Positions 1 through 8,601 of a stretch of DNA of 64,000 bases are shown here, piece by piece. The DNA is from Pseudomonas antarctica. GTDB taxonomy: Bacteria > Pseudomonadota > Gammaproteobacteria > Pseudomonadales > Pseudomonadaceae. Positions within the stretch are counted from its first letter, which is position 1. Each line of letters begins with the position of its first letter. Made by a program: the position numbers and the translations under genes. The stretch lies in contig NZ_UYXQ01000004.1 in the NCBI RefSeq assembly GCF_900624995.1, forward strand, positions 62,001 to 126,000, given 5' to 3'. Below the pieces are notes generated by a model. The model was not told the DNA's origin and made no database searches. It worked only from the letters and a program-made list of their open reading frames with translations.

Positions 1-1
1 C

Positions 2-709
2 GAACTGGGTGCTGCCGCCCAGGAAATTGCGCGCAATGCTGCACAAGCCTCCAACCAGGCCAGCGATGCGCGGCACTTGGCAGAAGACGGCCAGCAGGTC
101 GTTGATCGCAACATCAAGGCAATGACGCAACTGTCCGCGATGATCAGTGCCTCCAGCAGCAATATAGAAGCGCTTAACAGCAAGACCGTGAATATCGGGC
201 AGATTCTGGAAGTCATCACCAGCATCTCCCAGCAAACCAACCTGCTGGCACTGAACGCCGCCATCGAAGCGGCACGTGCCGGGGAAGCCGGGCGCGGGTT
301 TGCGGTCGTGGCCGATGAAGTGCGCAACTTGGCGCATCGCACTCAAGAGTCGGCGCAACAAGTGCAAAAGATGATCGAGGAGTTGCAAGTCGGCGCCCGG
401 GATTCGGTCACCACCATGAGTGAAAGCCAGCGCCACAGCCAGGACAGCGTAGAAATCGCCAACCTGGCCGGCGAGCGCCTGAACAGCGTGACCCAGCGCA
501 TCGGCGAGATCGACGGCATGAACCAGTCCGTGGCGACCGCCACCGAGGAACAAACCTCGGTAGTGGAGTCGATCAACATGGACATCACCGAGATCAACAC
601 CCTCAACCAGGAAGGTGTGGAAAACCTGCATTCCACCTTGCGCGCCTGCACCGACCTGGAACAACAGGCGGCGCGCTTGAAACAGTTGGTAGGCAGTTTC
701 CGGATCTGA
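2..709 (+). CDS. Methyl-accepting chemotaxis protein, C-terminal part (5' truncated by window)
   Basis: Open from base 2 to the stop at 707-709, so only the last 235 residues are present and the true start lies upstream of the window. The sequence is a cytoplasmic MCP signalling domain: a long heptad-rich helix, then the highly conserved hairpin tip ([17 protein letters not shown], near bases 270-335) that contacts CheA and CheW, then the return helix with alternating Ala/Gln/Glu methylation-type heptads. It ends ...VGSFRI with no CheR/CheB-tethering pentapeptide. The ligand domain is outside the window, so no ligand can be proposed. Confidence 0.95.
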   Translation, partial: ELGAAAQEIARNAAQASNQASDARHLAEDGQQVVDRNIKAMTQLSAMISASSSNIEALNSKTVNIGQILEVITSISQQTNLLALNAAIEAARAGEAGRGFAVVADEVRNLAHRTQESAQQVQKMIEELQVGARDSVTTMSESQRHSQDSVEIANLAGERLNSVTQRIGEIDGMNQSVATATEEQTSVVESINMDITEINTLNQEGVENLHSTLRACTDLEQQAARLKQLVGSFRI

Positions 710-715
710 TACCAG

Positions 716-755
716 CGCCCGCGGACTGATACGACAGCGGGCGGTTATTCTTTTT
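716..755 (+). terminator. Probable terminator after the chemoreceptor gene
   Basis: Stem CGCCCGC (716-722) pairs with GCGGGCG (737-743) and is followed by a T-rich stretch reaching 755. It sits 7 bp after the chemoreceptor stop codon and overlaps the 3' end of the convergent 56-residue gene. The 14-base loop is long, so strength is uncertain. Confidence 0.4.
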
Positions 756-915
756 CGGGCTCGGATTTAGCTTGCTCGCGCTGCCACAGCTCAGCGGCAC
801 CGGGAAACTCGGTGCCGTCCTCTGGGTTCAGGTCATCCGGGTCAAATCGACTCAAACACCCCTCACCCAGCGTCGCCGGTGCTTTGGAAGTGGCTTTGTC
901 CAGTGGATCGCTCAT
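745..915 (-). CDS. Small conserved-looking hypothetical protein (56 aa)
   Basis: A short ORF on the minus strand: ATG at 915-913, stop at 747-745. A good ribosome binding site (GAGGA) lies 7 bases upstream of the ATG. The protein is acidic and Pro/Asp/Glu-rich (begins MSDPLDKATS, contains RFDPDDLNPEDGTEFPG, ends EPEKE), with no membrane segment, signal or cysteine pair, so it looks like a small, perhaps disordered, cytosolic protein. It lies downstream of purU in the same orientation, behind a probable terminator. Function unknown. Confidence 0.6.
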   Translation of the reverse strand: MSDPLDKATSKAPATLGEGCLSRFDPDDLNPEDGTEFPGAAELWQREQAKSEPEKE

Positions 916-940
916 CGATTAATCCTCAACGGCAGGCAAA

Positions 941-977
941 GAAAAGGGCCTGTGGCGATTTAACGCCCAAGCCCCTT
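941..977 (-). terminator. Probable purU terminator
   Basis: Read on the minus strand, AAGGG pairs with CCCTT and an inner GGCG with CGCC, with a T-rich run after the stem (the A-run at 942-945 on the plus strand). It lies about 27 bases past the purU stop. Confidence 0.45.
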
Positions 978-1003
978 ATTCTTCAATCATTCAAGCGCTG
1001 CTA

Positions 1004-1852
1004 TCAGAACACGACAGTCTTGTTACCGTGAACCAGCACGCGGTCTTCCAAGTGGTAACGCAGCCCACGGGCCAGCACCATCTTCTCGACGTCACGGCCG
1101 AAACGCACCATGTCTTCAATGCTGTCGCTGTGGCTGACCCGCACCACGTCCTGCTCGATGATCGGACCGGCGTCCAGCTCTTCGGTGACGTAGTGGCAAG
1201 TTGCGCCAATCAGCTTCACGCCACGCAGCGAGGCTTGGTGGTAGGGCTTGGCGCCGACAAACGATGGCAGGAAGCTGTGGTGAATATTGATCACCTTGCC
1301 GGCGTACTCGCGGCACAGTTCCGGCGGCAGAATCTGCATGTAGCGCGCCAGTACCACTACGTCAGCTTCGTGCTGCTTGACCAGGCGAGAGACTTCGGCA
1401 AACGCCGGCTCCTTGTCCTGCGGGTTGACCGGCACGTGGTAATACGGAATGCCATGCCATTCGACCATACTGCGCAGATCGTCATGGTTGGAAATGACAC
1501 ACGCGATCTCACAGTCCAGCTCATCGCTGTGCCAGCGGTGCAACAGGTCGGCCAAACAGTGCGATTCACGGCTGGCCATCAGCACGACGCGTTTTTTCTG
1601 CTCCGTGTCGGTGATGTGCCAGGTCATCGAAAACTCTTCGGCGATCGGCGCAAACGCCTCACGAAAAGCTTCAAGACCAAAGGGCAGCGTGTCGGCACGA
1701 ATTTCATGACGCATGAAAAACCAACCGCTGAGGTCGTCCGAGTGATGGCTCGCCTCGGTGATCCAGCCGTTGTGGGAGGCCAGAAAGTTACTGACTTTGG
1801 CAACGATGCCAACCCGGTCCGGGCAAGCGATCACCAGCCGAAAAGTGCGCAT
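1004..1852 (-). CDS. purU: Formyltetrahydrofolate deformylase
   Basis: Hydrolyses 10-formyl-THF to THF and formate, balancing one-carbon pools and supplying formate for PurT. The start at 1852 gives 282 residues beginning MRTFRLVIACPDRVG, the usual PurU length; the frame is open further upstream but that part is not family-like. Residues 1-80 form an ACT regulatory domain and about 88-282 the formyltransferase fold. The catalytic Asn-His-Asp set is visible as N189 and H191 (in INIHHSFLPSF) and D227 (in EELDAGP). Single gene with its own candidate -10 element about 32 bp upstream. Confidence 0.96.
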   Translation of the reverse strand: MRTFRLVIACPDRVGIVAKVSNFLASHNGWITEASHHSDDLSGWFFMRHEIRADTLPFGLEAFREAFAPIAEEFSMTWHITDTEQKKRVVLMASRESHCLADLLHRWHSDELDCEIACVISNHDDLRSMVEWHGIPYYHVPVNPQDKEPAFAEVSRLVKQHEADVVVLARYMQILPPELCREYAGKVINIHHSFLPSFVGAKPYHQASLRGVKLIGATCHYVTEELDAGPIIEQDVVRVSHSDSIEDMVRFGRDVEKMVLARGLRYHLEDRVLVHGNKTVVF

Positions 1853-1883
1853 TAGGGGAAAACTCCAGAACTTCGCAAAGGTC

Positions 1884-1892
1884 GCCATTCTA
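1884..1892 (-). promoter_or_regulatory. Candidate -10 element for purU (TAGAATGGC)
   Basis: Minus-strand TAGAATGGC lies 32 bp upstream of the purU ATG. The same nonamer sits 27-30 bp upstream of two other minus-strand genes here (24032-24040 and 40624-40632), the right distance for a -10 box with a short leader. No convincing -35 was found. Confidence 0.35.
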
Positions 1893-2125
1893 GCGATTAC
1901 GTGGAAAAACTGCAGTACTCCTTGCGCCTTATTCTGCCCCCGCGCCCTGGCGACAGCCCTTAATAACGTAAGGTTTATAGCCGCTATATGGCTGTACAAC
2001 GTCACCTCGGGCAGTTATCGGAAAATAAACGAGATTATCTTTAGGCCAACCACCCACTAATTAACTCGATTGCGTAGCGTTGCTACAAACATTCAAAGTA
2101 ATTCACATAAATGCGTCCTTAAATG

Positions 2126-2154
2126 TTTACTTGCGCAAGTGGCCTGACTATTAT
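2126..2154 (+). promoter_or_regulatory. Candidate sigma-70 promoter of mvaT
   Basis: TTTACT (2126-2131) and TATTAT (2149-2154) are separated by 17 bases, matching the consensus at 4/6 and 5/6. A start near 2161 would give a leader of about 40 bases to the ATG at 2201. Confidence 0.5.
2129..2140. promoter_or_regulatory. Perfect 12-bp palindrome in the mvaT promoter
   Basis: ACTTGCGCAAGT is perfectly self-complementary and overlaps the -35 element and the spacer of the candidate mvaT promoter, the position of a repressor operator. The binding protein is unknown; MvaT itself prefers AT-rich DNA, so autoregulation through this site is not implied. Confidence 0.35.
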
Positions 2155-2200
2155 TAGCGCACTTTCCCTGTCAATCAGCGCTCTACATAAGGTAGTCCAC

Positions 2201-2575
2201 ATGTCTCTGATCAACGAATACCGTGCCACCGAAGAAGCTATCAAAGAGTTGCAGGCCCGTTTGAAGAACCTGTCCCAAGACGACAAGCTGCAAACCGAGC
2301 TGGAATTCGAAGGCAAACTGCGCACCCTGATGGGTGAATATTCCAAATCCCTGCGTGACATCATTGCGCTGCTGGATCCAGAGTCGAAAGTTAAAGCACC
2401 GCGTGGCGCTGTGAAAACTACCGGCACCAAGCGTGCTCGCAAGGTCAAGCAATACAAGAACCCGCACAATGGCGAAGTGATTGAAACCAAAGGTGGCAAC
2501 CACAAGACGCTGAAAGAGTGGAAAGCCAAGTGGGGCGGTGACGTGGTTGAAAGCTGGGCTACCCTGCTGGGCTAA
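2201..2575 (+). CDS. mvaT: H-NS family xenogeneic silencer MvaT
   Basis: Nucleoid protein that silences AT-rich, often horizontally acquired DNA. The 124-residue length from ATG 2201 (MSLINEYRATEEAI) is the family norm. The N-terminal half (residues 1-60) is a coiled-coil oligomerisation region; residues 62-80 are a basic linker; the C-terminal domain contains R80, G99 and N100, the residues described as the AT-pincer in P. aeruginosa MvaT. The start is fixed by homology rather than by the upstream open frame. It is monocistronic between its own promoter and a strong hairpin shared with the convergent sbcB. Pseudomonads often also encode a paralogue, MvaU or MvaV; this one fits MvaT best. Confidence 0.93.
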   Translation: MSLINEYRATEEAIKELQARLKNLSQDDKLQTELEFEGKLRTLMGEYSKSLRDIIALLDPESKVKAPRGAVKTTGTKRARKVKQYKNPHNGEVIETKGGNHKTLKEWKAKWGGDVVESWATLLG

Positions 2576-2606
2576 GCTTGGTCGGGCTCTGGCCTGATAC
2601 GCAATA

Positions 2607-2642
2607 CAATAAAAAACGCCAGCTTGCTGGCGTTTTTTATTG
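2607..2642. terminator. Bidirectional terminator between mvaT and sbcB
   Basis: A perfect 17-bp inverted repeat (CAATAAAAAACGCCAGC / GCTGGCGTTTTTTATTG) with a 2-base loop. The A-run and T-run on opposite sides make it usable in both directions by the convergent genes. Confidence 0.92.
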
Positions 2643-2666
2643 TCCGAACACTCTGCAATTACCTGT

Positions 2667-4094
2667 CTACAGATTCAGGCGAGCGGCTAAAGAGTCGGCA
2701 TACTCCTGCCATTGATCCACTACCTGGGACTGAAACGATGTAGCAGTAACAGCCAACTCTTCGCGCGCCTGTTTAAATGCCGAGAGGGTATTGGGCGCGC
2801 CCCACTCCGCCTCCGACAACCGTTGCTGGCAAAAAAGTTTCCAGCGCTGTTGCTCCTCGATGTTCAAGGTGTCCGGAAAGTTACGCGCGCGGTAGCGGAA
2901 TAATAATTCCGGCAAACGATGATCATCAAAAGGCCACTGCTGATGTGCCAGATGAGCAGGCTCAGCTGCCCGGACTTGTTCACATAAACGACGGTCGCGG
3001 TCGCCAATAAAACCATCATAGAGCTGCTGCTCCGGGTCTGTACTCGGCGCAAAGTCGTCCTCGGCGTAAATGACTGCCAATTTATCGCGCCACACTTCTT
3101 GTGCGTCAGTTAGTCGCAGCGCCCGTGCCTGAAACGCTTCCATATCCAACTGCAATCGTTCACGGTCCTGTGCTCGCAGCACGTTCAATGGCGCTACGAC
3201 CGGGCAGCGGTTGATATGCAACAACTTGAGCGGCACCGGCAGCTCACCTGCTGCCAGATCATCACGACGCGTATAAAGACGCTGGCGCAAGGTATCAGCG
3301 TCCAGATCCAGCAACCCCTGCGGGTCGAGCCCAAGGTCGCAGACAATCAACGCATTACGATTGCGTGGGTGCCAGGCCAGGGGCAGGACAACGCCCAGGT
3401 AATGACGCGCGGCAGAAAAACGCCCGGAAATATGCACCATGGGTTGCAGCAGGCGTACCTGATCCATGACCCGCTGCTTGCTGCGCAACTGAAACAGCCA
3501 GTCATACAACTTGGGTTGTTTCTCACGCACCAAACGCGCCAAGGCAATCGTGGCACGCACGTCCGACAAGGCATCGTGCGCCTGGCCATGATCAATCCCA
3601 TTGGCCTCGGTCAAGCGCTCAAGCTTGAGCGTTACGCGCCCATCCTGCTCAGGCCAGACAATGCCCTCGGGGCGAAGCGCGTAGGCTGTGCGTACCACAT
3701 CGATCAAATCCCAGCGACTGTTGCCGCCCTGCCATTCACGGGCGTAGGGGTCAAAAAAGTTGCGGTACAGGCTGTAGCGCGTCATCTCATCGTCAAAGCG
3801 CAGGGTGTTGTAACCGGCACCACAGGTGCCTGGCGCGGCCAGCTCGGCATGCACACGGGTCATGAAGTCGGCTTCGGCAAGGCCCTTTTCCGCCAGGATT
3901 GCGGGAGTAATACCGGTGATCGCGCAGGCGGCCGGATGGGGCAGGATATCGTCGCTGGGCTGGCAATAAAGATTGACCGGCGGGCCGACCTCGTTGAGTT
4001 CGAGGTCGGTACGAATACCGGCGACCTGCAGCGGGCGATCGCTGCGTGGGTTGATGCCGGTGGTTTCATAGTCGTACCAGAAAATAGAGGTCAC
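2667..4094 (-). CDS. sbcB: Exodeoxyribonuclease I
   Basis: 3'-5' single-strand DNA exonuclease in recombination and mismatch repair. The GTG at 4094-4092 gives a 475-residue protein (MTSIFWYDYETTG), the same length as E. coli ExoI; upstream in-frame sequence is not family-like. The DEDD exonuclease motif I is visible as D8-x-E10, followed by the RNase T-like domain (to about 185) with AHDALSDVRATIALA as motif III, then the SH3-like and C-terminal helical regions. Divergent from the RDD gene, convergent with mvaT. Confidence 0.95.
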   Translation of the reverse strand: MTSIFWYDYETTGINPRSDRPLQVAGIRTDLELNEVGPPVNLYCQPSDDILPHPAACAITGITPAILAEKGLAEADFMTRVHAELAAPGTCGAGYNTLRFDDEMTRYSLYRNFFDPYAREWQGGNSRWDLIDVVRTAYALRPEGIVWPEQDGRVTLKLERLTEANGIDHGQAHDALSDVRATIALARLVREKQPKLYDWLFQLRSKQRVMDQVRLLQPMVHISGRFSAARHYLGVVLPLAWHPRNRNALIVCDLGLDPQGLLDLDADTLRQRLYTRRDDLAAGELPVPLKLLHINRCPVVAPLNVLRAQDRERLQLDMEAFQARALRLTDAQEVWRDKLAVIYAEDDFAPSTDPEQQLYDGFIGDRDRRLCEQVRAAEPAHLAHQQWPFDDHRLPELLFRYRARNFPDTLNIEEQQRWKLFCQQRLSEAEWGAPNTLSAFKQAREELAVTATSFQSQVVDQWQEYADSLAARLNL

Positions 4095-4261
4095 GGGCTG
4101 TTCCTGTACTGAAGATCGGCAAAGTCTAGGCGCTGCAAGGCGTCCGCGGCCAGCGATACATGAGCTGTACAAACATCCAGCAAAACCTGGAAGGGTTGCT
4201 TCCACCGTCGACACTGCTAGCATCCGTGTCTCTCAGCCGCTTTGCACTGCCAAGGATCGCA

Positions 4262-4954
4262 ATGCCATCAGCCCCTTTGGATACCCGCTACCAGATCGAG
4301 ACCCCGGAGGGCATTGATCTGCCCTTGCGCCCGGCAGGCCTGCCGCCACGGGCACTGGCCTTTGCTTTCGACCTGGGCGTTCGTGGGTTGATCATGGGGA
4401 TCCTGCTCGTGCCTCTGGCGCTGCTGGGCAATATCGGCATTGGTCTGGGCTCGCTGCTGCTGTTTCTCCTGAGCTGGTGGTACATGGTGCTGTTTGAGGT
4501 ACTCAACCAGGGCTGCTCCCCCGGAAAGCAGGTCATGGGCCTGCGGGTGGTACAGGACGACGGCACACCTGTCGGCTGGTCCGCATCATTGATCCGTAAC
4601 CTGCTGCGCTTTGTCGATATGCTGCCTTTCGGTTACTTCATCGGCGCCATCAGTTGCCTGCAGCATCCTCACTTCAAACGCCTCGGCGACTTGGCCGCCG
4701 GCACCCTTGTGATCTACCGCGAACAGCCCTTGGCGCGCCCCCAGATTCCTCAAGCGAGCGCCCTGCGCCTGCCGTTTGCGCTGGACCTCGGCGAACAGCG
4801 CGCCATTCTCGGCTTTGCCGAACGCCAGGGTGAACTGTCCAGCGAGCGCGTGCATGAGCTGGCCTCAATCCTTGCCACGCCGCTGCAAGTGTCTCCGGCA
4901 CGGGCCGTGGAACAGCTCAATGGTGTGGCACGCGGTTTGTTGGGGCCCACATGA
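4262..4954 (+). CDS. RDD family membrane protein (first gene of MoxR/DUF58 cluster)
   Basis: 230 residues from ATG 4262, chosen because AAGGA precedes it at proper spacing and the upstream in-frame residues do not look like the family. The RDD domain (about 25-140) has membrane helices near residues 38-80 and 105-125, and the motif PGKQVMGLRVVQDDGTPVGW. The C-terminal 80 residues are soluble. RDD proteins are small integral membrane proteins of uncertain, possibly transport-related, role. It overlaps the next gene by 4 bp (ATGA) and heads six tightly coupled genes, so it is probably a membrane component of that system. No specific function can be assigned. Confidence 0.9.
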   Translation: MPSAPLDTRYQIETPEGIDLPLRPAGLPPRALAFAFDLGVRGLIMGILLVPLALLGNIGIGLGSLLLFLLSWWYMVLFEVLNQGCSPGKQVMGLRVVQDDGTPVGWSASLIRNLLRFVDMLPFGYFIGAISCLQHPHFKRLGDLAAGTLVIYREQPLARPQIPQASALRLPFALDLGEQRAILGFAERQGELSSERVHELASILATPLQVSPARAVEQLNGVARGLLGPT

Positions 4955-5931
4955 AACAGAGCCAGTTCGAAAGCCGTCACCAGGCCCAATGGCAGGCCTT
5001 TTCCGAGCAACTGAAACAGTTGGAACAAGGTCGTGCCAAGGCCGGTGACGTGGCTGACTTCCCCCATCACTATCGACGTTTGTGTCAGCACCTGGCTCTG
5101 GCCCAGGAGCGCGGCTATAGCAGCTACCTGGTCGACCCACTGCAGCAACTTGCCCTGCGTGGCCATCAACAGTTGTATCGCCACCGCAGCCAATTGGGCG
5201 CGAACATATTGGCCTTCATTCTGGCCGACTTCCCGCGACTGGTGCGCGAGCAGTGGCGTTTCGTCCTGATCGCCAGCCTGCTGTTCTTTGGCAGCCTGGT
5301 GGGTATAGCCCTGCTGGTCTACCTGTTTCCAGACCTGATCTACAGCATCGTCAGCCCCCAGCAGGTTGCAGAGATGCAAGGCATGTACGACCCGGATGCC
5401 AGCCGCCTGGGGCGCGCCGCCGAGCGCGCTTCCAGCGAAGACTGGATGATGTTTGGCTACTACGTAATGCACAACGTCGGCATCGCTTTCCAGACCTTTG
5501 CCGCCGGCCTGCTGTTTGGCCTGGGCAGCGTGTTCTTTCTGATTTTCAACGGTTTGATCATCGGGGCGATCTCCGGGCACCTGACCGAAATTGGCTATGG
5601 CCAAACATTCTGGTCATTTGTCATCGGTCACGGTGCGTTCGAACTCAGCGCCATCGCCCTGGCTGGCGCAGCGGGGTTGCAGCTGGGCTGGGCGCTGATC
5701 GCTCCAGGATCACTGGCGCGCAGCGAATCCTTGCGTTTGGCGGCGCGCAAAAGCGTGCAAATGCTCTGCGGCGTCATGGTGTTCCTGCTGATTGCAGCCT
5801 TTATTGAAGCGTACTGGTCTTCCACCACAACCATCGCCCCTTGGGCCAAATACCTTGTCGGCGCTACGCTTTGGCTGCTGGTGGCCGCTTACCTGACCCT
5901 TGCTGGACGGACTCGCCATGCGCCTGAGTGA
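4951..5931 (+). CDS. SpoIIM-like (stage II sporulation protein M family) membrane protein
   Basis: 326 residues. A soluble N-terminal region (1-95) is followed by several hydrophobic helices (about 105-130, 175-200, 205-235, 270-295, 300-320), including a Gly-rich run near FNGLIIGAISGHLTEIG, typical of the SpoIIM/DUF95 family. In Bacillus SpoIIM acts with SpoIID and SpoIIP in engulfment; this organism does not sporulate and neither partner is in the window, so only the fold is shared. It overlaps the RDD gene by 4 bp and the DUF4129 gene by 14 bp. Confidence 0.88.
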   Translation: MKQSQFESRHQAQWQAFSEQLKQLEQGRAKAGDVADFPHHYRRLCQHLALAQERGYSSYLVDPLQQLALRGHQQLYRHRSQLGANILAFILADFPRLVREQWRFVLIASLLFFGSLVGIALLVYLFPDLIYSIVSPQQVAEMQGMYDPDASRLGRAAERASSEDWMMFGYYVMHNVGIAFQTFAAGLLFGLGSVFFLIFNGLIIGAISGHLTEIGYGQTFWSFVIGHGAFELSAIALAGAAGLQLGWALIAPGSLARSESLRLAARKSVQMLCGVMVFLLIAAFIEAYWSSTTTIAPWAKYLVGATLWLLVAAYLTLAGRTRHAPE

Positions 5932-7447
5932 TGCCAGCGTGGTGATACGTCCCCGCACCGCCTGGGAAGCCATGGACCTTGGCGTCTTAATGGCCCGGGA
6001 ATATCGCCTGCTGTTGATGAGCAGTTGGGCGCTCGTGAGTTTGCCAGTGTTTGCCCTGCTCACCGCACTGCTCTGGGACCACCCGTCTATTGCACTATTC
6101 GTGTTCTGGTGGCTCAAGCCGGCATTCGACCGCTTGCCGCTGTACATCCTGTCCAAGGCCCTGTTTGGTGAAACGCCAAGCATCAAACAGGCCGTACGCC
6201 ATTGGCCGCGACTGCTAAAAAGCCAACTGCTGCTCAGCTTGACTTGGCGTCGACTAAGCCTGAGTCGCAGTTTTGTGCTGCCAGTCAGTCAACTTGAAGG
6301 CCTGGGTGGCCAGGCGCGCCAGCAACGGCTGGGGGTACTGCTGCAACGCAACGCCGGCGCCGCACGCTGGCTGACCATCATCGGAGTACACCTTGAAATC
6401 GGCCTGTGGTTTGGTTGCATGGCGATGTTTTATCTATTTATCCCGGATCAGGTTGAATCGGATTGGGACTGGCAACGCCTCGCACTCGCGGCGGGCTCGG
6501 ACTGGCTGTGGCTGGAACACCTGACCCATGCCTTCTACGCGCTGATCCTGGTGTTTTGGGAGCCCATCTATATTGCCTGCGGCTTCAGCCTCTATCTCAA
6601 TCGTCGCACCGTACTGGAAGCCTGGGACCTGGAGTTGGTATTCCGCAGATTGCGTCAGCGCCTGAGCAGTGTTGCGCCGCTGCTACTGCTGGTTGTCGGG
6701 TTGATGCTGATACACGCCAGCCCGCAGGTCATGGCCGATGATTCGAACGCCCGCACTCAACTCAGCACTCAAGCCGCCTCCCAATCGGTCAAGACCGTGC
6801 TGGAACAGCCCCCTTTCAAAAACCCGGAAACCGTCACCCGTTACCGTTTTGGCGATGAAAAGCCTGCGGCTAAAAACAAAGCGCATGGTGACGGCAAATT
6901 ACCGGCCTGGCTTCAGTCACTGCTGGACAGCCTCAACAGCAATACCTTCAAACATGTCGGCCAAGGATTGGAAATACTCCTGTGGAGCCTCGTAATCGGC
7001 CTTTTGGCGCTGCTGGTCTGGCGCTACCGTGACTGGCTGCGTGCCTTTGTCGGCCGGCGCCCGCAGCGCAGCCCCAAAATCGTCAAGCCGGCGCCGGCGC
7101 AATTGTTCGGTCTGGAACTGGGTATCGAGACACTGCCAGAAGACATCGCCAGTACCGCCGAGCAACTATGGCCCACTCAGCCTCGTGAAGCCCTTGGCCT
7201 TCTCTACCGAGGGCTGCTCAGCCGGTTGCTGCATGACTACCACCTGCCGCTGAAAAGCGCCGATACCGAAGGTCAGGTCCTGGAGCGTGTTCACCAGCTG
7301 CAACAACCGCATCTACTGGCGTTCAGTGATGAATTGACCCGGCACTGGCAGAACCTCGCTTACGGTCACCTTCTGCCTCCTGTCTCTGCCCAGCAAAAAC
7401 TCTGCAGCGATTGGCGTGCGTTGTTCCGTTCGGGAGCCGCCCAATGA
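5918..7447 (+). CDS. DUF4129 domain membrane protein
   Basis: 509 residues from ATG 5918 (MRLSDASVVIRPRTAWEAMD); a TTG at 5900 is possible but less likely. Hydrophobic helices occur near residues 30-65, 150-180, 205-230, 250-270 and 350-370. The C-terminal 100 residues carry the DUF4129 signature (PREALGLLYRGLLSRL, then a D-T-E-G stretch), as in the C-termini of some transglutaminase-like membrane proteins, but no transglutaminase Cys-His-Asp domain is present here. It overlaps its neighbours on both sides, so it is translationally coupled. Function unknown. Confidence 0.87.
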   Translation: MRLSDASVVIRPRTAWEAMDLGVLMAREYRLLLMSSWALVSLPVFALLTALLWDHPSIALFVFWWLKPAFDRLPLYILSKALFGETPSIKQAVRHWPRLLKSQLLLSLTWRRLSLSRSFVLPVSQLEGLGGQARQQRLGVLLQRNAGAARWLTIIGVHLEIGLWFGCMAMFYLFIPDQVESDWDWQRLALAAGSDWLWLEHLTHAFYALILVFWEPIYIACGFSLYLNRRTVLEAWDLELVFRRLRQRLSSVAPLLLLVVGLMLIHASPQVMADDSNARTQLSTQAASQSVKTVLEQPPFKNPETVTRYRFGDEKPAAKNKAHGDGKLPAWLQSLLDSLNSNTFKHVGQGLEILLWSLVIGLLALLVWRYRDWLRAFVGRRPQRSPKIVKPAPAQLFGLELGIETLPEDIASTAEQLWPTQPREALGLLYRGLLSRLLHDYHLPLKSADTEGQVLERVHQLQQPHLLAFSDELTRHWQNLAYGHLLPPVSAQQKLCSDWRALFRSGAAQ

Positions 7448-8601
7448 GCCGCCCATTAGTGTGGATCGGGGCGCTGCTGGCGTGCCTGCTGGGAGCCGGG
7501 GCCTTTTACGCCTGGCAAAAGGCGATTCCTTATGACGAAGTGGTGGATCGCGGTCCATCCCCCCAAGCCCGGCAGAACCCCTATCTGGCAGCCGAGTACT
7601 TTTTACGCGAGCAAGGCCTGGCAGTCGCGCATGCCAATAGCCTTGAACGGCTCTCCAACCTTCCCGCCAAAGGCAATAGCCTGCTACTTCTGGGCGAACG
7701 CAGCAACATGACCCCGCGCCAAGTGGATCAACTGTTGGGGTGGGCGAAGTCCGGGGGGCATCTGCTAGTGGTCGCCGAAGCGTTATGGGATGAAGAAACA
7801 AGTAAAAGCGGGGACTTGCTGCTCGATCGACTGAACATCCACCAACTGATGAGTGACGTCTTTGACGAACCGGCCGCCCCACGCAAAAAGAAAGCGCCGG
7901 ACCTGACCAAACTCTATGTCGACAATGAAACCGCTCCGGCCTATTTCAGCTTCGATACCGCCTTCAACCTTACCGACCCCAAGCACGTGGCACAGTTTTC
8001 CGCCAACAGCGCCAAGTCCAGCCACCTGATGCAACGCGACCTTGGGGATGGCACCGTGACAATTGTGACCGACAGCGATCTGTGGAAAACCCCAGCCATC
8101 GGCCGACACGATAACGCCTGGTTGCTGTGGTACCTCAACCAGGGCACTGACGTGACCTTGCTGTTCAACCGCGACGTCGACAATCTACTGACGCTCTTGC
8201 TGCGCTATTTCCCCCAGGCCCTGGTGGCGCTTGTCGCGCTGATTACACTGGCGCTATGGCAAGCCGGTATGCGCCAAGGCCCGATCCAGGCGCCTGCACC
8301 CAAGGCACGTCGGCAATTGCAGGAACACTTGAAGGCCAGCGCCGATTTCTTGCTGCGCCGCAGCGGCCAAGGCGCTCTTTTGCAAGCCTTGCAGCGTGAC
8401 GTGCAGCGTGCTGCAAGGCGGCGTCACCCAGGCTTTGAACACCTCGAAACCGCTGAACAGTGGCAGGTACTTGAACGCCTGACGCGCCAACCCTCTCACA
8501 TTATCATTCAGGCCCTCGGCCCACTCACGGTAAAACGGCTCAGCAGCGCCGATTTCAGCCGTCAGGTGGCGTGCCTGCAAACTCTCAGGAATGCCCTATG
8601 A
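7444..8601 (+). CDS. DUF4350 domain membrane protein
   Basis: 385 residues from ATG 7444. It has an N-terminal membrane anchor (about 5-25), a large extracytoplasmic domain (about 40-250) of the DUF4350 type, whose GNSLLLLGERSNMTPRQVDQ stretch resembles a GIFT/Rossmann-like fold, a second membrane helix (about 255-275), and a cytoplasmic tail. It starts 4 bp inside the DUF4129 gene and ends 4 bp inside moxR. In related clusters DUF4350 and DUF4129 proteins travel with MoxR and DUF58; their biochemical role is unknown. Confidence 0.86.
   Translation: MSRPLVWIGALLACLLGAGAFYAWQKAIPYDEVVDRGPSPQARQNPYLAAEYFLREQGLAVAHANSLERLSNLPAKGNSLLLLGERSNMTPRQVDQLLGWAKSGGHLLVVAEALWDEETSKSGDLLLDRLNIHQLMSDVFDEPAAPRKKKAPDLTKLYVDNETAPAYFSFDTAFNLTDPKHVAQFSANSAKSSHLMQRDLGDGTVTIVTDSDLWKTPAIGRHDNAWLLWYLNQGTDVTLLFNRDVDNLLTLLLRYFPQALVALVALITLALWQAGMRQGPIQAPAPKARRQLQEHLKASADFLLRRSGQGALLQALQRDVQRAARRRHPGFEHLETAEQWQVLERLTRQPSHIIIQALGPLTVKRLSSADFSRQVACLQTLRNAL

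Larger units (their letters stand above)
1853..2200. other. Divergent purU/mvaT intergenic region
   Basis: 348 bases without a gene. The purU side carries the candidate -10; the mvaT side is AT-rich and carries a sigma-70-like promoter (2126-2154) and a perfect palindrome (2129-2140). Nothing else recognisable was seen between about 1900 and 2110. Confidence 0.7.
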
